Shown here in pieces: positions 50,847 to 59,708 of a DNA stretch of 64,000 nucleotides (positions are counted from its first letter, which is position 1; each line of letters begins with the position of its first letter). The DNA lies in contig NZ_JAFKDE010000009.1 in assembly GCF_017255295.1 (NCBI RefSeq), forward strand, positions 124,001 to 188,000, in the 5' to 3' direction. A program made the position numbers and the translations under genes. This DNA comes from Nitratireductor aquimarinus (lineage in GTDB: Bacteria; Pseudomonadota; Alphaproteobacteria; Rhizobiales; Rhizobiaceae). A model generated the notes under the pieces. It searched no databases. It worked only from the letters and a program-made list of their open reading frames with translations, and was not told the origin of the DNA.

Positions 50847-53135
50847 ATGGCGCGTAAGACGAAAAACCGAAGGATCGAACCGACATTCGACGCGCCCGCC
50901 GCGCGCCGTGGCGGCGATGATCTCAAGCTCGGTGACGCCGATCGCGTCGTGCCCTCGCGCCAGCGGCGCAAGCCCGCAAAGGGCAAGAGCACCAAAGGCG
51001 GAAAAAGCGCCCGCCGCGCAAGCCCGCGCCGCAAGAGCGGTGCCGGTGGTAGCGGTGGCGGCGGTTTCTTCGGCTTCCTGCGCACCGCCGTCTACTGGTC
51101 ATTCGTGCTGGCGCTGTGGGGCGGCATCGCCGCCGTGGGCATCACCGCCTATTACGGCGCGAAAATGCCCTCCGCCACCACCTGGGAAATCCCCGACCGG
51201 CCACCCAATGTGAAGATCGTCTCCGCCGATGGCGGGCTGATCGCCAATCGCGGCATGACCGGCGGGGAGGCCGTTGGCCTGCACGAAATGTCGCCCTTCA
51301 TCCCGCAGGCCGTGATCGCCATCGAGGACCGCCGTTTCTATTCGCATTTCGGCGTCGACCCCATCGGCCTTGCGCGCGCCATGTCGGAAAACCTTCTGGC
51401 CGGGCGGCTGACCCAGGGCGGCTCCACGCTCACCCAGCAGCTTGCCAAGAACCTGTTCCTGAAACCCGACCGCACCATTGAGCGCAAGGTGCAGGAAGTG
51501 CTGCTCGCCTTATGGCTGGAGCAGAAGCACTCCAAGGATCAGATCCTCGAAATGTATCTGAACCGGGTCTATTTCGGCTCCGGCTCCTATGGCGTCGAGG
51601 CAGCCTCGCGGCGCTATTTCAACAAGTCCGCGCGCGACGTCACCCTGTCGGAAGCCGCCCTCCTCGCGGGCCTTCTGAAAGCGCCCTCGCGCCTTTCGCC
51701 GGCGCGCGATCCGCAGGCCGCCGAAACCCGCGCGCAGGTGGTGCTGACCGCCATGCGCGACCAGGGCATGATCGGCGACAGCGAGATGACCACCGCCATG
51801 AGCCGGCCCGCCACCCGCGCCGCCGCCTACTGGACCGGCTCCGAACACTATTTCGCCGACCGTGTGATGGAAGAACTCCCCGGCCTCATTGGCGATGTGA
51901 AGAACGACATCATCGTCGAGGCGACGGTGGACTTCCGGCTTCAGAAACAGGCCGAAAAGACCATCCGCAGCCTGATCGACGAGAAGGGCGGCAAGCTGGC
52001 GGTCAGCCAGGGCGCGCTCGTCTCCATCGACACCACGGGCGCAGTGCGCGCCATGGTGGGCGGCTACGACTACGCCAACAGCCAGTTCGACCGCGCCTCC
52101 GAGGCGCGCCGGCAGCCGGGCTCCGCCTTCAAGCCCTTCGTCTACATGGCCGCGCTGGAACAGGGGCGCCGCCCCGACAGCGTGCGCAATGACGCGCCGA
52201 TCAGGATCGGCAAATGGAAGCCGGAAAACTACAAGGGCAAATATTACGGCCCCGTCACCCTGTCGGAAGCGCTGGCCCGCTCGCTCAACTCCGTTGCAGC
52301 GCAGCTCGCCATGGAAGCCGGTCCCAAATCCGTGGTGGAGCTGGCGCAACGCATGGGCATCGAATCCGACCTCAAGGCCAACGCCTCCATCGCGCTCGGC
52401 ACCTCCGAGGTCACGCCGCTGGAATTGACGGCGGCCTACCTTCCCTTCGCCACCGGCGGACTGCGCCCGGAGGTCCATTTCGTCACCCGCGTGACCACCT
52501 CCTCCGGCAAGGTGCTCTATCAGCATGACCGGCCACGCATGACGCGCGTGGCAAGCGCGGAAGTGATCGGCATGATGAATTCGATGATGCAGGGCGTGGT
52601 GGAAAACGGCAGCGCCCGCGCAGCCGCCATCGGTCGCCCCGCCGCTGGCAAGACCGGCACCACGCAGCAGTCGCGCGATGCGTGGTTCGTGGGTTACACC
52701 GCCGATCTGGTGACCGGCGTGTGGTTCGGCAACGACACGTCCAAATCCACCAGGGCGACGGGCAGTTCCCTGCCAGTACCGGCATGGAAGGCTTTCATGG
52801 AAGAGGCCGAAAAGGGCCGCCCCGTAAAGCGCCTGCCCGGCTCCTGGTCGCCCGGCGCATCCTTCGGCGGCGGCGTCGCCGCGCAGCCTCAGGAGCGCCC
52901 CGTCCCGCAAGCCGCTGTTGGCTCTGGCGGTAATGGCGGCGCCAACACACAAGCGTCGCAGGCCTCTGAGGCCCGGCCTACACCGTCCGCCCCGGTGCCA
53001 GCCCCAGTGCCCGCACCCGGCGGCGGAAACCCCGACCACACGGCCTCCGTGCGCCGTCCCGTGCCACCGGCGGATGTCGGCGGTGCGCCGCAGCGCAGCC
53101 AGACCTCCATCCTCGACATCATTCTGGGAAATTAG
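50847..53135 (+). CDS. Class A penicillin-binding protein (PBP1-type peptidoglycan synthase)
   Basis: A 762-residue bifunctional cell-wall enzyme. A basic cytoplasmic N terminus (about 1-75) and one membrane helix (about 78-102) precede the GT51 glycosyltransferase (IEDRRFYSHFGVDPIG with the catalytic Glu; QGGSTLTQQLAKNLFL) and the transpeptidase: RQPGSAFKPFVYM (catalytic Ser, SxxK), ARSLNSVAA (SxN) and AGKTGTTQQS (KTG). The last 75 residues are Pro/Ala-rich low complexity (APVPAPVPAPGGG) ending QTSILDIILGN. The start at 50847 fits the family. The PBP-activator lipoprotein at 6393-7610 may be a partner (inference). Confidence 0.96.
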   Translation: MARKTKNRRIEPTFDAPAARRGGDDLKLGDADRVVPSRQRRKPAKGKSTKGGKSARRASPRRKSGAGGSGGGGFFGFLRTAVYWSFVLALWGGIAAVGITAYYGAKMPSATTWEIPDRPPNVKIVSADGGLIANRGMTGGEAVGLHEMSPFIPQAVIAIEDRRFYSHFGVDPIGLARAMSENLLAGRLTQGGSTLTQQLAKNLFLKPDRTIERKVQEVLLALWLEQKHSKDQILEMYLNRVYFGSGSYGVEAASRRYFNKSARDVTLSEAALLAGLLKAPSRLSPARDPQAAETRAQVVLTAMRDQGMIGDSEMTTAMSRPATRAAAYWTGSEHYFADRVMEELPGLIGDVKNDIIVEATVDFRLQKQAEKTIRSLIDEKGGKLAVSQGALVSIDTTGAVRAMVGGYDYANSQFDRASEARRQPGSAFKPFVYMAALEQGRRPDSVRNDAPIRIGKWKPENYKGKYYGPVTLSEALARSLNSVAAQLAMEAGPKSVVELAQRMGIESDLKANASIALGTSEVTPLELTAAYLPFATGGLRPEVHFVTRVTTSSGKVLYQHDRPRMTRVASAEVIGMMNSMMQGVVENGSARAAAIGRPAAGKTGTTQQSRDAWFVGYTADLVTGVWFGNDTSKSTRATGSSLPVPAWKAFMEEAEKGRPVKRLPGSWSPGASFGGGVAAQPQERPVPQAAVGSGGNGGANTQASQASEARPTPSAPVPAPVPAPGGGNPDHTASVRRPVPPADVGGAPQRSQTSILDIILGN

Positions 53136-53209
53136 AGTGCCGCCATCCGCTTTGCCTATCGCTTTCCCCTGCGCTGTCGCCTACATAGGAACGGAACAGG
53201 GAGAAGGGC

Positions 53210-53953
53210 ATGGCGGACGAGCGGAAGACACTGGTTTTAACCGGCGCAAGCCGGGGCATTGGCCACGCGACGGTGAAGCGTTTTTCCCGCGAGGGCTGGC
53301 GCGTCATCACCTGCTCGCGGCAGGCGTTCGCCGATGACTGTCCATGGCCCGCCGGCCCGGAAGACCACATCAAGGTAGACCTTTCCGACCAGGAAGACGT
53401 GGGCATCGCGGTCGCCGAGATCCGGCACCGTCTGGAGGCCAATGGCGGCCGGCTCGACGCGCTGGTGAACAATGCGGCCATCTCGCCCAAGCTTGAGGGC
53501 GGCAAGCGCATGAACTCCATCGACACGCCCATGCATGTGTGGCGCGATGTGTTTCAGGTGAATTTCTTCGCCCCCATCATGCTGGCGCGCGGCCTCTTCC
53601 GCGAGCTTGGCAATGCGAAGGGCTCGATCGTGAATGTCACGTCCATCGTCGGCAGCCGCGTCCACCCCTTTGCCGGAACCGCCTACGCCACGTCCAAGGC
53701 CGCTCTCGTGGCGCTGACCCGCGAAATGGCAGCCGATTTCGGCCCCCATGGCGTCCGCGTCAACGCCATTGCGCCGGGCGAGATCGAAACCTCGATCCTT
53801 TCTCCCGGCACCGACAAGATCGTTGAAGGCATTCCGCTGCGCCGCCTCGGCCAGACCTCGGAAGTCGCCGACACGATCTTCTTCCTGTGCTCGGATCAGT
53901 CGTCCTACGTGTCCGGCTCGGAAATCCACATCAATGGCGGCCAGCACGTCTAA
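53210..53953 (+). CDS. Short-chain dehydrogenase/reductase (SDR) family oxidoreductase
   Basis: A 247-residue classical SDR: LVLTGASRGIGHATVKRFSR (TGxxxGxG), VNNAAISPK (NNA), VTSIVGS (catalytic Ser), GTAYATSKAALVALTREMA (YxxxK) and the C-terminal SGSEIHINGGQHV. NAD(P)-dependent; the substrate is unknown. AGGGAGAAGGGC precedes the ATG at 53210. Followed by a 14-bp hairpin. Confidence 0.92.
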   Translation: MADERKTLVLTGASRGIGHATVKRFSREGWRVITCSRQAFADDCPWPAGPEDHIKVDLSDQEDVGIAVAEIRHRLEANGGRLDALVNNAAISPKLEGGKRMNSIDTPMHVWRDVFQVNFFAPIMLARGLFRELGNAKGSIVNVTSIVGSRVHPFAGTAYATSKAALVALTREMAADFGPHGVRVNAIAPGEIETSILSPGTDKIVEGIPLRRLGQTSEVADTIFFLCSDQSSYVSGSEIHINGGQHV

Positions 53954-53983
53954 AACATCCCACGCGGCGTGAGGTGTAACAAA

Positions 53984-54014
53984 CGTTGCAGCGTTTCCGA
54001 GAAACGCTGCAACG
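53984..54014. other. 14-bp perfect hairpin between convergent genes
   Basis: CGTTGCAGCGTTTC (53984-53997) pairs perfectly with GAAACGCTGCAACG (54001-54014), loop CGA. It lies between the SDR gene and the host-attachment gene on the other strand. No T-run follows on either strand, so it may be a Rho-dependent or bidirectional stop, or an interspersed palindrome. Confidence 0.6.
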
Positions 54015-54041
54015 GCGCACGCCTGTCCGGCGCACAAGCTG

Positions 54042-54488
54042 CTATTGAAGCAGCACTTTCTCGATGTCGCTCACCGTGTGATTGGTCAGCGTCTTGGCGA
54101 TCTCGCCGATGACCTTGTCTTCCACTTCCTTGTGCATTTCCTTGCGCAGCTCGCCCAGCACCAATGGCGGGGCGACCAGCACGAGCTTGCTGTACTTGCC
54201 CTTGTGCGCAAGCTTGTAGAGTCGCTCGGCGACATCGCCGGCAAAGCGCTCTTTCTCGATGCGGTGCCAGTCGGTCTCGTCCACGGCGCTGCGGTGCCCG
54301 CCATTGCCGTCATTGAGACGTCCCGGCCTGTCGGTGCCCTGCTCCCGGCTTGGCGGGTTCTCTTCCTGCATCAAACGCACGACCTGAAGGTTGGGATAGG
54401 TGGCGTCGCCTTCATTGCGAAGGAACAGCGCCTTCTCACCATCAGCGACCACAACCCATGTATCGTGTACAAGCCGGAACTCAGCCAT
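54042..54488 (-). CDS. Host attachment family protein (baeRF-type, stress-linked)
   Basis: A 148-residue protein with the family pattern RLVHDTWVVVADGEKALFLRNEGD, YPNLQVVRLMQEENPPSREQGTDRPG and YSKLVLVAPPLVLGELRKEMHKEVEDKV. The family name comes from an Agrobacterium study of plant attachment; the fold is related to release-factor-like eRF1 domain 2 proteins, and the real role is probably translational or stress-related. The start at 54488 has GGAG 6 bases upstream. It has a strong EcfG-type promoter (54521-54546), supporting general-stress expression. Confidence 0.88.
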   Translation of the reverse strand: MAEFRLVHDTWVVVADGEKALFLRNEGDATYPNLQVVRLMQEENPPSREQGTDRPGRLNDGNGGHRSAVDETDWHRIEKERFAGDVAERLYKLAHKGKYSKLVLVAPPLVLGELRKEMHKEVEDKVIGEIAKTLTNHTVSDIEKVLLQ

Positions 54489-54520
54489 TTCGATCTCCAT
54501 TGCTCAAGTCGGTCTCCGGG

Positions 54521-54546
54521 AAACGCGGGCTGGCGCTTCCCGTTCC
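54521..54546 (-). promoter_or_regulatory. EcfG (general stress sigma) promoter of the host-attachment gene
   Basis: GGAAC (54542-54546, minus strand) followed by 16 bases and CGTTT (54521-54525): a perfect GGAAC-N16-CGTT match, the consensus of EcfG/RpoE2 promoters in alphaproteobacteria. About 25-30 bases of leader to the start at 54488. Confidence 0.7.
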
Positions 54547-54591
54547 CACAAAACTGATATGGGTATCGCAGCGAAGCCGGGGAAGGATTTC

Positions 54592-54619
54592 CTGCGGAAA
54601 AGCGACGCTGCGGAAAAGC
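54592..54619. repeat. Two 12-base direct repeats upstream of cysG
   Basis: CTGCGGAAAAGC occurs at 54592-54603 and 54608-54619, 16 bases apart. They lie about 100-125 bases before the cysG start and could be a tandem regulator site for the sulfate-reduction operon, or chance. Confidence 0.4.
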
Positions 54620-54717
54620 AATCTTGTCGCACCCCTGTGCCACGGTGAGTGTATTTCTTCTCAGGAACCCATGCAAACCGCCATTATTCCGGGCATCTTT
54701 CAACAAGGCTCGCGATC

Positions 54718-56145
54718 ATGGCGACAGACACTCAAAAGCTTGCGGCTTTTCCCGTGTTCATGCGGGTGGAGAACCGCGCCGTCGTCATCGTCGGCAATGG
54801 AGAAGAGGCGCTTGCCAAGGCCCGCCTTCTTGGCCAGTCGCGCGCAGCACTCACGCTTGTCGCCGATGCGCCCGAAGACGCCCTCGTCTCCTGGGCAAAG
54901 GCCAACGGAGCGCATCTCATCCGCGCGCCCTACGCGCCGCGTTATCTCGACAATGCAGCACTGGTGTTCGCCGCCACCGATGATGAGGCGCAGGACCGCG
55001 CCATCATTGCCGATGCACGGGCGCGCTCCATCCCCGCCAATGCGGTGGACCGGCCCGAACTATGCGATTTCTACACACCGGCTCTGGTGAACCGTGCGCC
55101 GCTCGCCGTCGCCATCGGCACAGAGGGAGCCGGCCCCGTGTTGGCGCAGATGGTGCGGGCGCGCGTGGATCAGATGCTCTCCCCGTCGCTGGGCGCGCTC
55201 GCCCATCTCGCCACGCAATACCGCGACGCCGTCGACCGGCTGGTGCCGCGCGGGCTCGCCCGCCGCCGCTTCTGGAAAGCGTTCTTCACCGGCGACACGG
55301 CGCATGCCATGGCCCGGGGCGACACGGCGGCAGCCCGCCGCAGCGCCTCCAGCCTGCTGGCCGCCGGCAGCGACATACCCGGCCACATCGCACTTGTGGG
55401 CGCAGGCCCCGGCGCGGAAGATCTGCTGACGCTGCGCGCCCAGCGCCTGCTCATGGAAGCAGATGTCATTGTCTACGACGCGCTCGTGCCCGAGGCCGTG
55501 GTTGCCATGGGCCGCCGCGATGCGGAACGCATTTCCGTCGGCAAGCGAAAGGGCTGCCACTCCAAGAGCCAGGAACAGATCAACGATCTTCTGGTCACGC
55601 TTGGCCGCGAGGGCAAGCGCGTGGTGCGGTTGAAGTCCGGCGACCCGCTGATCTTCGGTCGTGCGGGCGAGGAAATGGCGGCACTGCGTGAAGCAGGCGT
55701 GTCCTACGAGGTCGTGCCCGGCGTCACCGCCGCCTTTGCGGCCGCCGCCGATTTCGAGCTGCCGCTGACGCTTCGCGGCATCGCCTCCTCCATCGTGTTC
55801 ACCACCGGCCACGACCTGAAGGGCCGCACCCTGCCGGACTGGGCGAGCCTTGCCGTCTCCGGTGCGACCATCGCCGTCTATATGGGGCGCTCCGTGGCTG
55901 CCGATGTGGCTGGGCGTCTCATCGAGGCCGGCCTCTCGCCGGACACCGCCGTGGCCGTGATCGAGAACGCCAGCCGCGACGACAAACGCCTGCTGCATGG
56001 AACGCTGAGCGACCTGCCTTCGCTTGCCGACCGCAGCGAACTGACCGGCCCCGTGATGACGCTGATCGGCGATGCCGTGGCCGGCGCAAATTTCGAGCGC
56101 TCCGAAGCGCTCGCAACCTATAAGCACCAGCTGGAGCGCGCGTGA
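54718..56145 (+). CDS. cysG: Siroheme synthase CysG
   Basis: A 475-residue trifunctional enzyme making siroheme for sulfite reductase. The N-terminal part (about 1-150: FPVFMRVENRAVVIVGNGEEALAKARLL, AALVFAATDD) is the NAD-dependent precorrin-2 dehydrogenase/ferrochelatase, followed by the CysG dimerisation domain, and the C-terminal part (about 225-465) is uroporphyrinogen-III methyltransferase (HIALVGAGPGAEDLLTLRAQRLL, VVRLKSGDPLIFGRAGEE, VVPGVTAAFAAAADFELPLT). The start at 54718 fits. Overlaps DUF2849 by 4 bases (ATGA) and heads the cysteine/sulfate-assimilation operon. Confidence 0.95.
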   Translation: MATDTQKLAAFPVFMRVENRAVVIVGNGEEALAKARLLGQSRAALTLVADAPEDALVSWAKANGAHLIRAPYAPRYLDNAALVFAATDDEAQDRAIIADARARSIPANAVDRPELCDFYTPALVNRAPLAVAIGTEGAGPVLAQMVRARVDQMLSPSLGALAHLATQYRDAVDRLVPRGLARRRFWKAFFTGDTAHAMARGDTAAARRSASSLLAAGSDIPGHIALVGAGPGAEDLLTLRAQRLLMEADVIVYDALVPEAVVAMGRRDAERISVGKRKGCHSKSQEQINDLLVTLGREGKRVVRLKSGDPLIFGRAGEEMAALREAGVSYEVVPGVTAAFAAAADFELPLTLRGIASSIVFTTGHDLKGRTLPDWASLAVSGATIAVYMGRSVAADVAGRLIEAGLSPDTAVAVIENASRDDKRLLHGTLSDLPSLADRSELTGPVMTLIGDAVAGANFERSEALATYKHQLERA

Positions 56146-56453
56146 TGAAGATAGTAGCCGCCAATCGCCTGACCGATGGCGAAACCGTATGGCTGGGCGC
56201 AGGCGACCGCTGGGTCGATACGATCGACGCCGCCCATGTGGCGCGCGACGCCGAAGACGAAGCGCGCATCGCCGCTGCCGGCAGCGCCGCGCTCGCCGCC
56301 AACATCGTGATCGACGTCACACTGGTCGACGTGGACATCGCCGAAGGCCGCATCCTCCCCAAGCGCCTGCGCGAACGCATCCGCGCAGGCGGGCCTTCCA
56401 TTCACCCCGAGATCGGCAAGCAGGCGCGCAACGCCGCGCAGCACGCCGCCTAA
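56142..56453 (+). CDS. DUF2849 domain protein of the sulfate-assimilation operon
   Basis: A 103-residue DUF2849 protein (MKIVAANRLTDGETVWLGAGDRWVDTIDAA; RLRERIRAGGPSIHPEIGKQA). Found almost only between cysG and cysI in alphaproteobacteria, so a role in sulfite reduction (for example handling siroheme or the reductase) is inferred from context; no biochemical function is known to me. Overlaps cysG. Confidence 0.9.
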   Translation: MMKIVAANRLTDGETVWLGAGDRWVDTIDAAHVARDAEDEARIAAAGSAALAANIVIDVTLVDVDIAEGRILPKRLRERIRAGGPSIHPEIGKQARNAAQHAA

Positions 56454-56469
56454 CGTCAGGCCACGTCCC

Positions 56470-58140
56470 ATGTACCGTTACGACGAATTCGATCATGCCT
56501 TCGTGCAGGCCCGCGTTGCAGAGTTTCGCGACCAGGTGGAGCGCCGCCTTTCCGGCGAGCTGACGGAAGACCAGTTCAAGCCGTTAAGGCTGATGAACGG
56601 CGTCTATCTTCAGCTTCACGCCTACATGCTGCGCATCGCCATTCCCTATGGCTCGCTGACCGCGCGCCAGATGCGCAGGCTGGCCCATATCGCGCGCACC
56701 TATGACAAGGGCTATGGCCATTTCACCACGCGCCAGAACCTGCAGTTCCACTGGCCGAAGCTGACCGACATTCCGCGTGTGCTCGAAGAGCTGGCGGAGG
56801 TGGAAATGCACGCCATCCAGACCTCCGGCAACTGCATTCGCAATGTGACGGCAGACCATTTTGCAGGCGCCGCCGCAGACGAGGTGGCGGACCCGCGCCC
56901 CTATGCGGAGATCCTGCGGCAATGGTCGTCGCTCCATCCGGAGTTCTCCTATCTGCCGCGCAAGTTCAAGATTGCCGTGACGGGCGCAGAGCGCGACCGC
57001 GCCGCCATCGAGGTGCACGACATCGGCCTGCACCTGAAAAAGAACGAGGAAGGCGCGCTGGGCTTTGCCGTGTTCGTCGGCGGTGGCCTTGGCCGCACGC
57101 CCATGGTCGCCAAGAAGATCCGCGACTTCCTGCCAGAGCAGGACCTGCTCTCCTATGTGACGGCGATCCTGCGCGTCTACAATCTGAACGGACGCCGCGA
57201 CAACAAGTACAAGGCGCGCATCAAGATTCTGGTCCACGAGACCGGCACCGGGGAACTGACAGCGCAGGTGGAAAAGGAATTCGCCGCGCTGAAGGAAAGC
57301 GAGCTGAAGCTCCCCGATGCAGACATTCGCGCCATCGAAACCTATTTCGCGCCCCCGAAGCTCAAACCCCGCCCGGAAGGCGACGCAGCAGTGAGCAAGG
57401 TGGTCAAGGCCGATCCCGGCTTTGCCGACTGGCTGCGCCGCAATGCGCACACGCACCGCAACCCCGACTATGCCTCCGTGACCGTGTCGCTCAAGGGCAT
57501 TGGCGAGGTGCCGGGCGACGCCACCGATGTACAGATGGACGCCATTGCGGATCTCGCAGAGCGGTACGGCAATGACGAAATCCGCGTCAGCCATGAGCAG
57601 AACCTGATCCTGCCCCATGTGGCGCGCGCCGATCTTCCTGCGGTTCATGCGAAACTTGTCGAGATCGGTCTTGCGACCTCCAATGCCGGTCTCATCACTG
57701 ACATCATCGCCTGCCCCGGCCTGGATTACTGCGCGCTCGCCAATGCCCGCTCCATTCCGGTGGCGCAGGAGATTTCGCAGCGTTTCGCCACGCAGGCCCG
57801 GCAGGACGAGATCGGCGATCTTCAGATCAAGATTTCCGGCTGCATCAATGCCTGCGGCCATCACCATGTCGGCCATATCGGCATTCTGGGCGTCGAGAAG
57901 AAGGGCACGGAGCTCTATCAGGTGACGCTTGGCGGCTCCGCGCGCGAGGGTTCGACCATCGGCGAGATCATCGGGCGTGGCTTTGCGCCGGAGGAAATCA
58001 CCGACGCGGTGGAAACTATTGTCGACACCTATCTCGCAAAGCGCGAAAACCGCGACGAGACCTTCCTCGAAGCCTATCGCCGGCTCGGACCGGCGCCGTT
58101 CAAGGAGGCCCTTTATGGCCACGAAGCCAAGGCAGCTTGA
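56470..58140 (+). CDS. cysI: Sulfite reductase (siroheme/4Fe-4S, CysI-type hemoprotein)
   Basis: A 556-residue siroheme reductase: N-terminal ferrodoxin-like half-domain (YMLRIAIPYGSLTARQMRRLAHIA, GHFTTRQNLQFHWPKL, TSGNCIRNVTADHFAG), and the cluster ligands CPGLDYC and SGCINACGHHHVGHIG (four Cys that also bind siroheme iron). The length and operon (cysG-DUF2849-cysI-cysH-DUF934) mark it as the assimilatory sulfite reductase of alphaproteobacteria rather than nitrite reductase, though the two cannot be fully separated by sequence. It probably takes electrons from ferredoxin. Overlaps cysH by 26 bases. Confidence 0.95.
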   Translation: MYRYDEFDHAFVQARVAEFRDQVERRLSGELTEDQFKPLRLMNGVYLQLHAYMLRIAIPYGSLTARQMRRLAHIARTYDKGYGHFTTRQNLQFHWPKLTDIPRVLEELAEVEMHAIQTSGNCIRNVTADHFAGAAADEVADPRPYAEILRQWSSLHPEFSYLPRKFKIAVTGAERDRAAIEVHDIGLHLKKNEEGALGFAVFVGGGLGRTPMVAKKIRDFLPEQDLLSYVTAILRVYNLNGRRDNKYKARIKILVHETGTGELTAQVEKEFAALKESELKLPDADIRAIETYFAPPKLKPRPEGDAAVSKVVKADPGFADWLRRNAHTHRNPDYASVTVSLKGIGEVPGDATDVQMDAIADLAERYGNDEIRVSHEQNLILPHVARADLPAVHAKLVEIGLATSNAGLITDIIACPGLDYCALANARSIPVAQEISQRFATQARQDEIGDLQIKISGCINACGHHHVGHIGILGVEKKGTELYQVTLGGSAREGSTIGEIIGRGFAPEEITDAVETIVDTYLAKRENRDETFLEAYRRLGPAPFKEALYGHEAKAA

Positions 58141-58882
58141 CCGCGACTTTGCCGCCAGTGGCGACACGGGCGACCTCGCGGCTGCGCTGAACCTGCGCTA
58201 CGGACACCTGCCCGCCGAGGAGATCATTGCCGTGGCAATCGATCTCTTCGCGGATGCGGGCGGCATTGCCGCCACATCCTCCTTCGGTGCCGATTCCGCA
58301 GCGCTGCTTCACCTGATCGCAGAAGCTGCTCCCGGTCTGCCGATCACCTTCCTCGACACCGGCCAGCATTTTGGCGAAACGCTTGAATACCGCGATCAGC
58401 TCGCGGACGATCTGGGCCTGACCAATATCGAGATCATCAGGCCGCTTGAGGATGCTCTTGCCGCTGACGATCCAGATGGCATCCTGCACCAGAGTGACAC
58501 CGACCGCTGCTGCGCGATCCGCAAGGTGGAGCCCATGGCCCGCGCCATCGCGCCCTATCGCGCCTGGTTCACCGGCCGCAAGCGCGGTCAGGCGTCGACC
58601 CGCGCCGAAATGCCGGTGTTCGAGGCCGTTGGTCCGCGCATCCGCGTCAACCCGCTGGCGCGCTGGTCGACCGAAGATCAGGCCGCCTATATGCGCCGGC
58701 ACGGACTGCGCCAGAACCCGCTGGTGGCGTTCGGCTATCTGTCGATCGGCTGTTTTCCCTGCACGAGCCCCGTAAAGCCCGGCGAAGACCCGCGTTCAGG
58801 CCGCTGGGCCGGTCAGGCCAAGACCGAATGCGGCATCCATCTGCCCGGCCTCGAAGACACGCTCTCGACGGCATCGGGATAG
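58115..58882 (+). CDS. cysH: Adenylyl-sulfate (APS)/PAPS reductase CysH
   Basis: A 255-residue thioredoxin-dependent reductase that turns APS (or PAPS) into sulfite. PP-loop-like TSSFGADSAALLHLI, FLDTGQHFGETLEYRD, then TDRCCAIRKVEPM and GYLSIGCFPCTSPV (the CC...CxxC set that binds a 4Fe-4S cluster) and the C-terminal TECGIH with the catalytic Cys. The CC/CxxC cluster is the mark of the APS-specific type. The start at 58115 has AAGGAGG and overlaps the end of cysI by 26 bases. Confidence 0.96.
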   Translation: MATKPRQLDRDFAASGDTGDLAAALNLRYGHLPAEEIIAVAIDLFADAGGIAATSSFGADSAALLHLIAEAAPGLPITFLDTGQHFGETLEYRDQLADDLGLTNIEIIRPLEDALAADDPDGILHQSDTDRCCAIRKVEPMARAIAPYRAWFTGRKRGQASTRAEMPVFEAVGPRIRVNPLARWSTEDQAAYMRRHGLRQNPLVAFGYLSIGCFPCTSPVKPGEDPRSGRWAGQAKTECGIHLPGLEDTLSTASG

Positions 58883-58891
58883 GAGTTTTTC

Positions 58892-59413
58892 ATGAACACG
58901 ACCGATATTCGCCTCTGGACCGCAGACGGCTTTCAGGACGACCGCTGGCAGAAGGCCGAAGACGGTTCGGCTCTTGATGCCAGCGCGCATGTGATCCTGC
59001 CGCTTGCAGCCTTTCTCGATCTTGACGACGAGACACGCACAAAGGCGGCCGACCGCATTGGCGTGGAGCTTCAGCCAGGCGATGCGCTGGATACGCTCCT
59101 GCCGCATCTTGCGCGTCTGCCGCTGGTAGCGCTCGCCTTTCCCGCCTTCAATGACGGGCGCAGCTATTCCAAGGCCGAACTCCTGCGCACGCGCCATGGC
59201 TATCGCGGTGAAATCCGCGCCACGGGCGATGTGTTGATTGATCAGGTCGCGCATATGCTTCGGGTCGGCTTCTCCAGCCTCGAAATCGCCAATCCGCGCA
59301 CGCTGGAGCAGCTCCAGTCCGGCCGGGAAGCGGGCATTCCGCTTTACTACCAGCCGGCGGCGAAAGCGGCCGCAGCACCCGGCTCCTATGCATGGCGGCG
59401 GGTTTCGGCCTGA
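58892..59413 (+). CDS. DUF934 protein of the sulfate-assimilation operon
   Basis: A 173-residue DUF934 protein (LAAFLDLDDETRTKAADRIGVELQPGDAL; LVALAFPAFNDGRSYSKAELLRTRHGY; GDVLIDQVAHMLRVGFSSLEI). The family occurs downstream of cysH/cysI in alpha- and betaproteobacteria and is thought to help sulfate reduction, but the mechanism is not known. Last gene of the operon; AGGAG precedes the ATG 9 bases after cysH. Confidence 0.93.
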   Translation: MNTTDIRLWTADGFQDDRWQKAEDGSALDASAHVILPLAAFLDLDDETRTKAADRIGVELQPGDALDTLLPHLARLPLVALAFPAFNDGRSYSKAELLRTRHGYRGEIRATGDVLIDQVAHMLRVGFSSLEIANPRTLEQLQSGREAGIPLYYQPAAKAAAAPGSYAWRRVSA

Positions 59414-59708
59414 ATCACCCGGAATCAGGGCTGCAAATCACGGTTATCGCGCTGTTTTGCGGGATTTTGGCTCGCTTTTCAGGGGATTATCCCTATATTA
59501 AGACCTCAGGGGTGCATTCGGCAGAACTTCTGTTATGGTGCGCCCCATCTTGAGTCGCCCCTTTGACGGGCGCTTTTGCATCTCTGCGCCGGCTGATGCC
59601 AGGCTCCCGCACCGATGTGGAATAAGATTGAACGTGAGTTGCCCTTCGCGCTTTCGAGCGCCCTGGCCAGGCTCAATCACTGAAACGCCAACTGAAGAAG
59701 GAAGTCCA

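Noticed and set aside
51510..53039. A 509-residue minus-strand open frame opposite the PBP gene
   Set aside because: Low-complexity shadow of the PBP coding sequence.
53190..53210. GGAAC motifs just before the SDR gene as an EcfG promoter
   Set aside because: They lie too close to the start codon to leave room for a -10 box and leader.
54042..54488. Phage or pathogenicity function for the host-attachment gene
   Set aside because: The name is historical; the neighbours are housekeeping genes and the promoter looks like a stress promoter.
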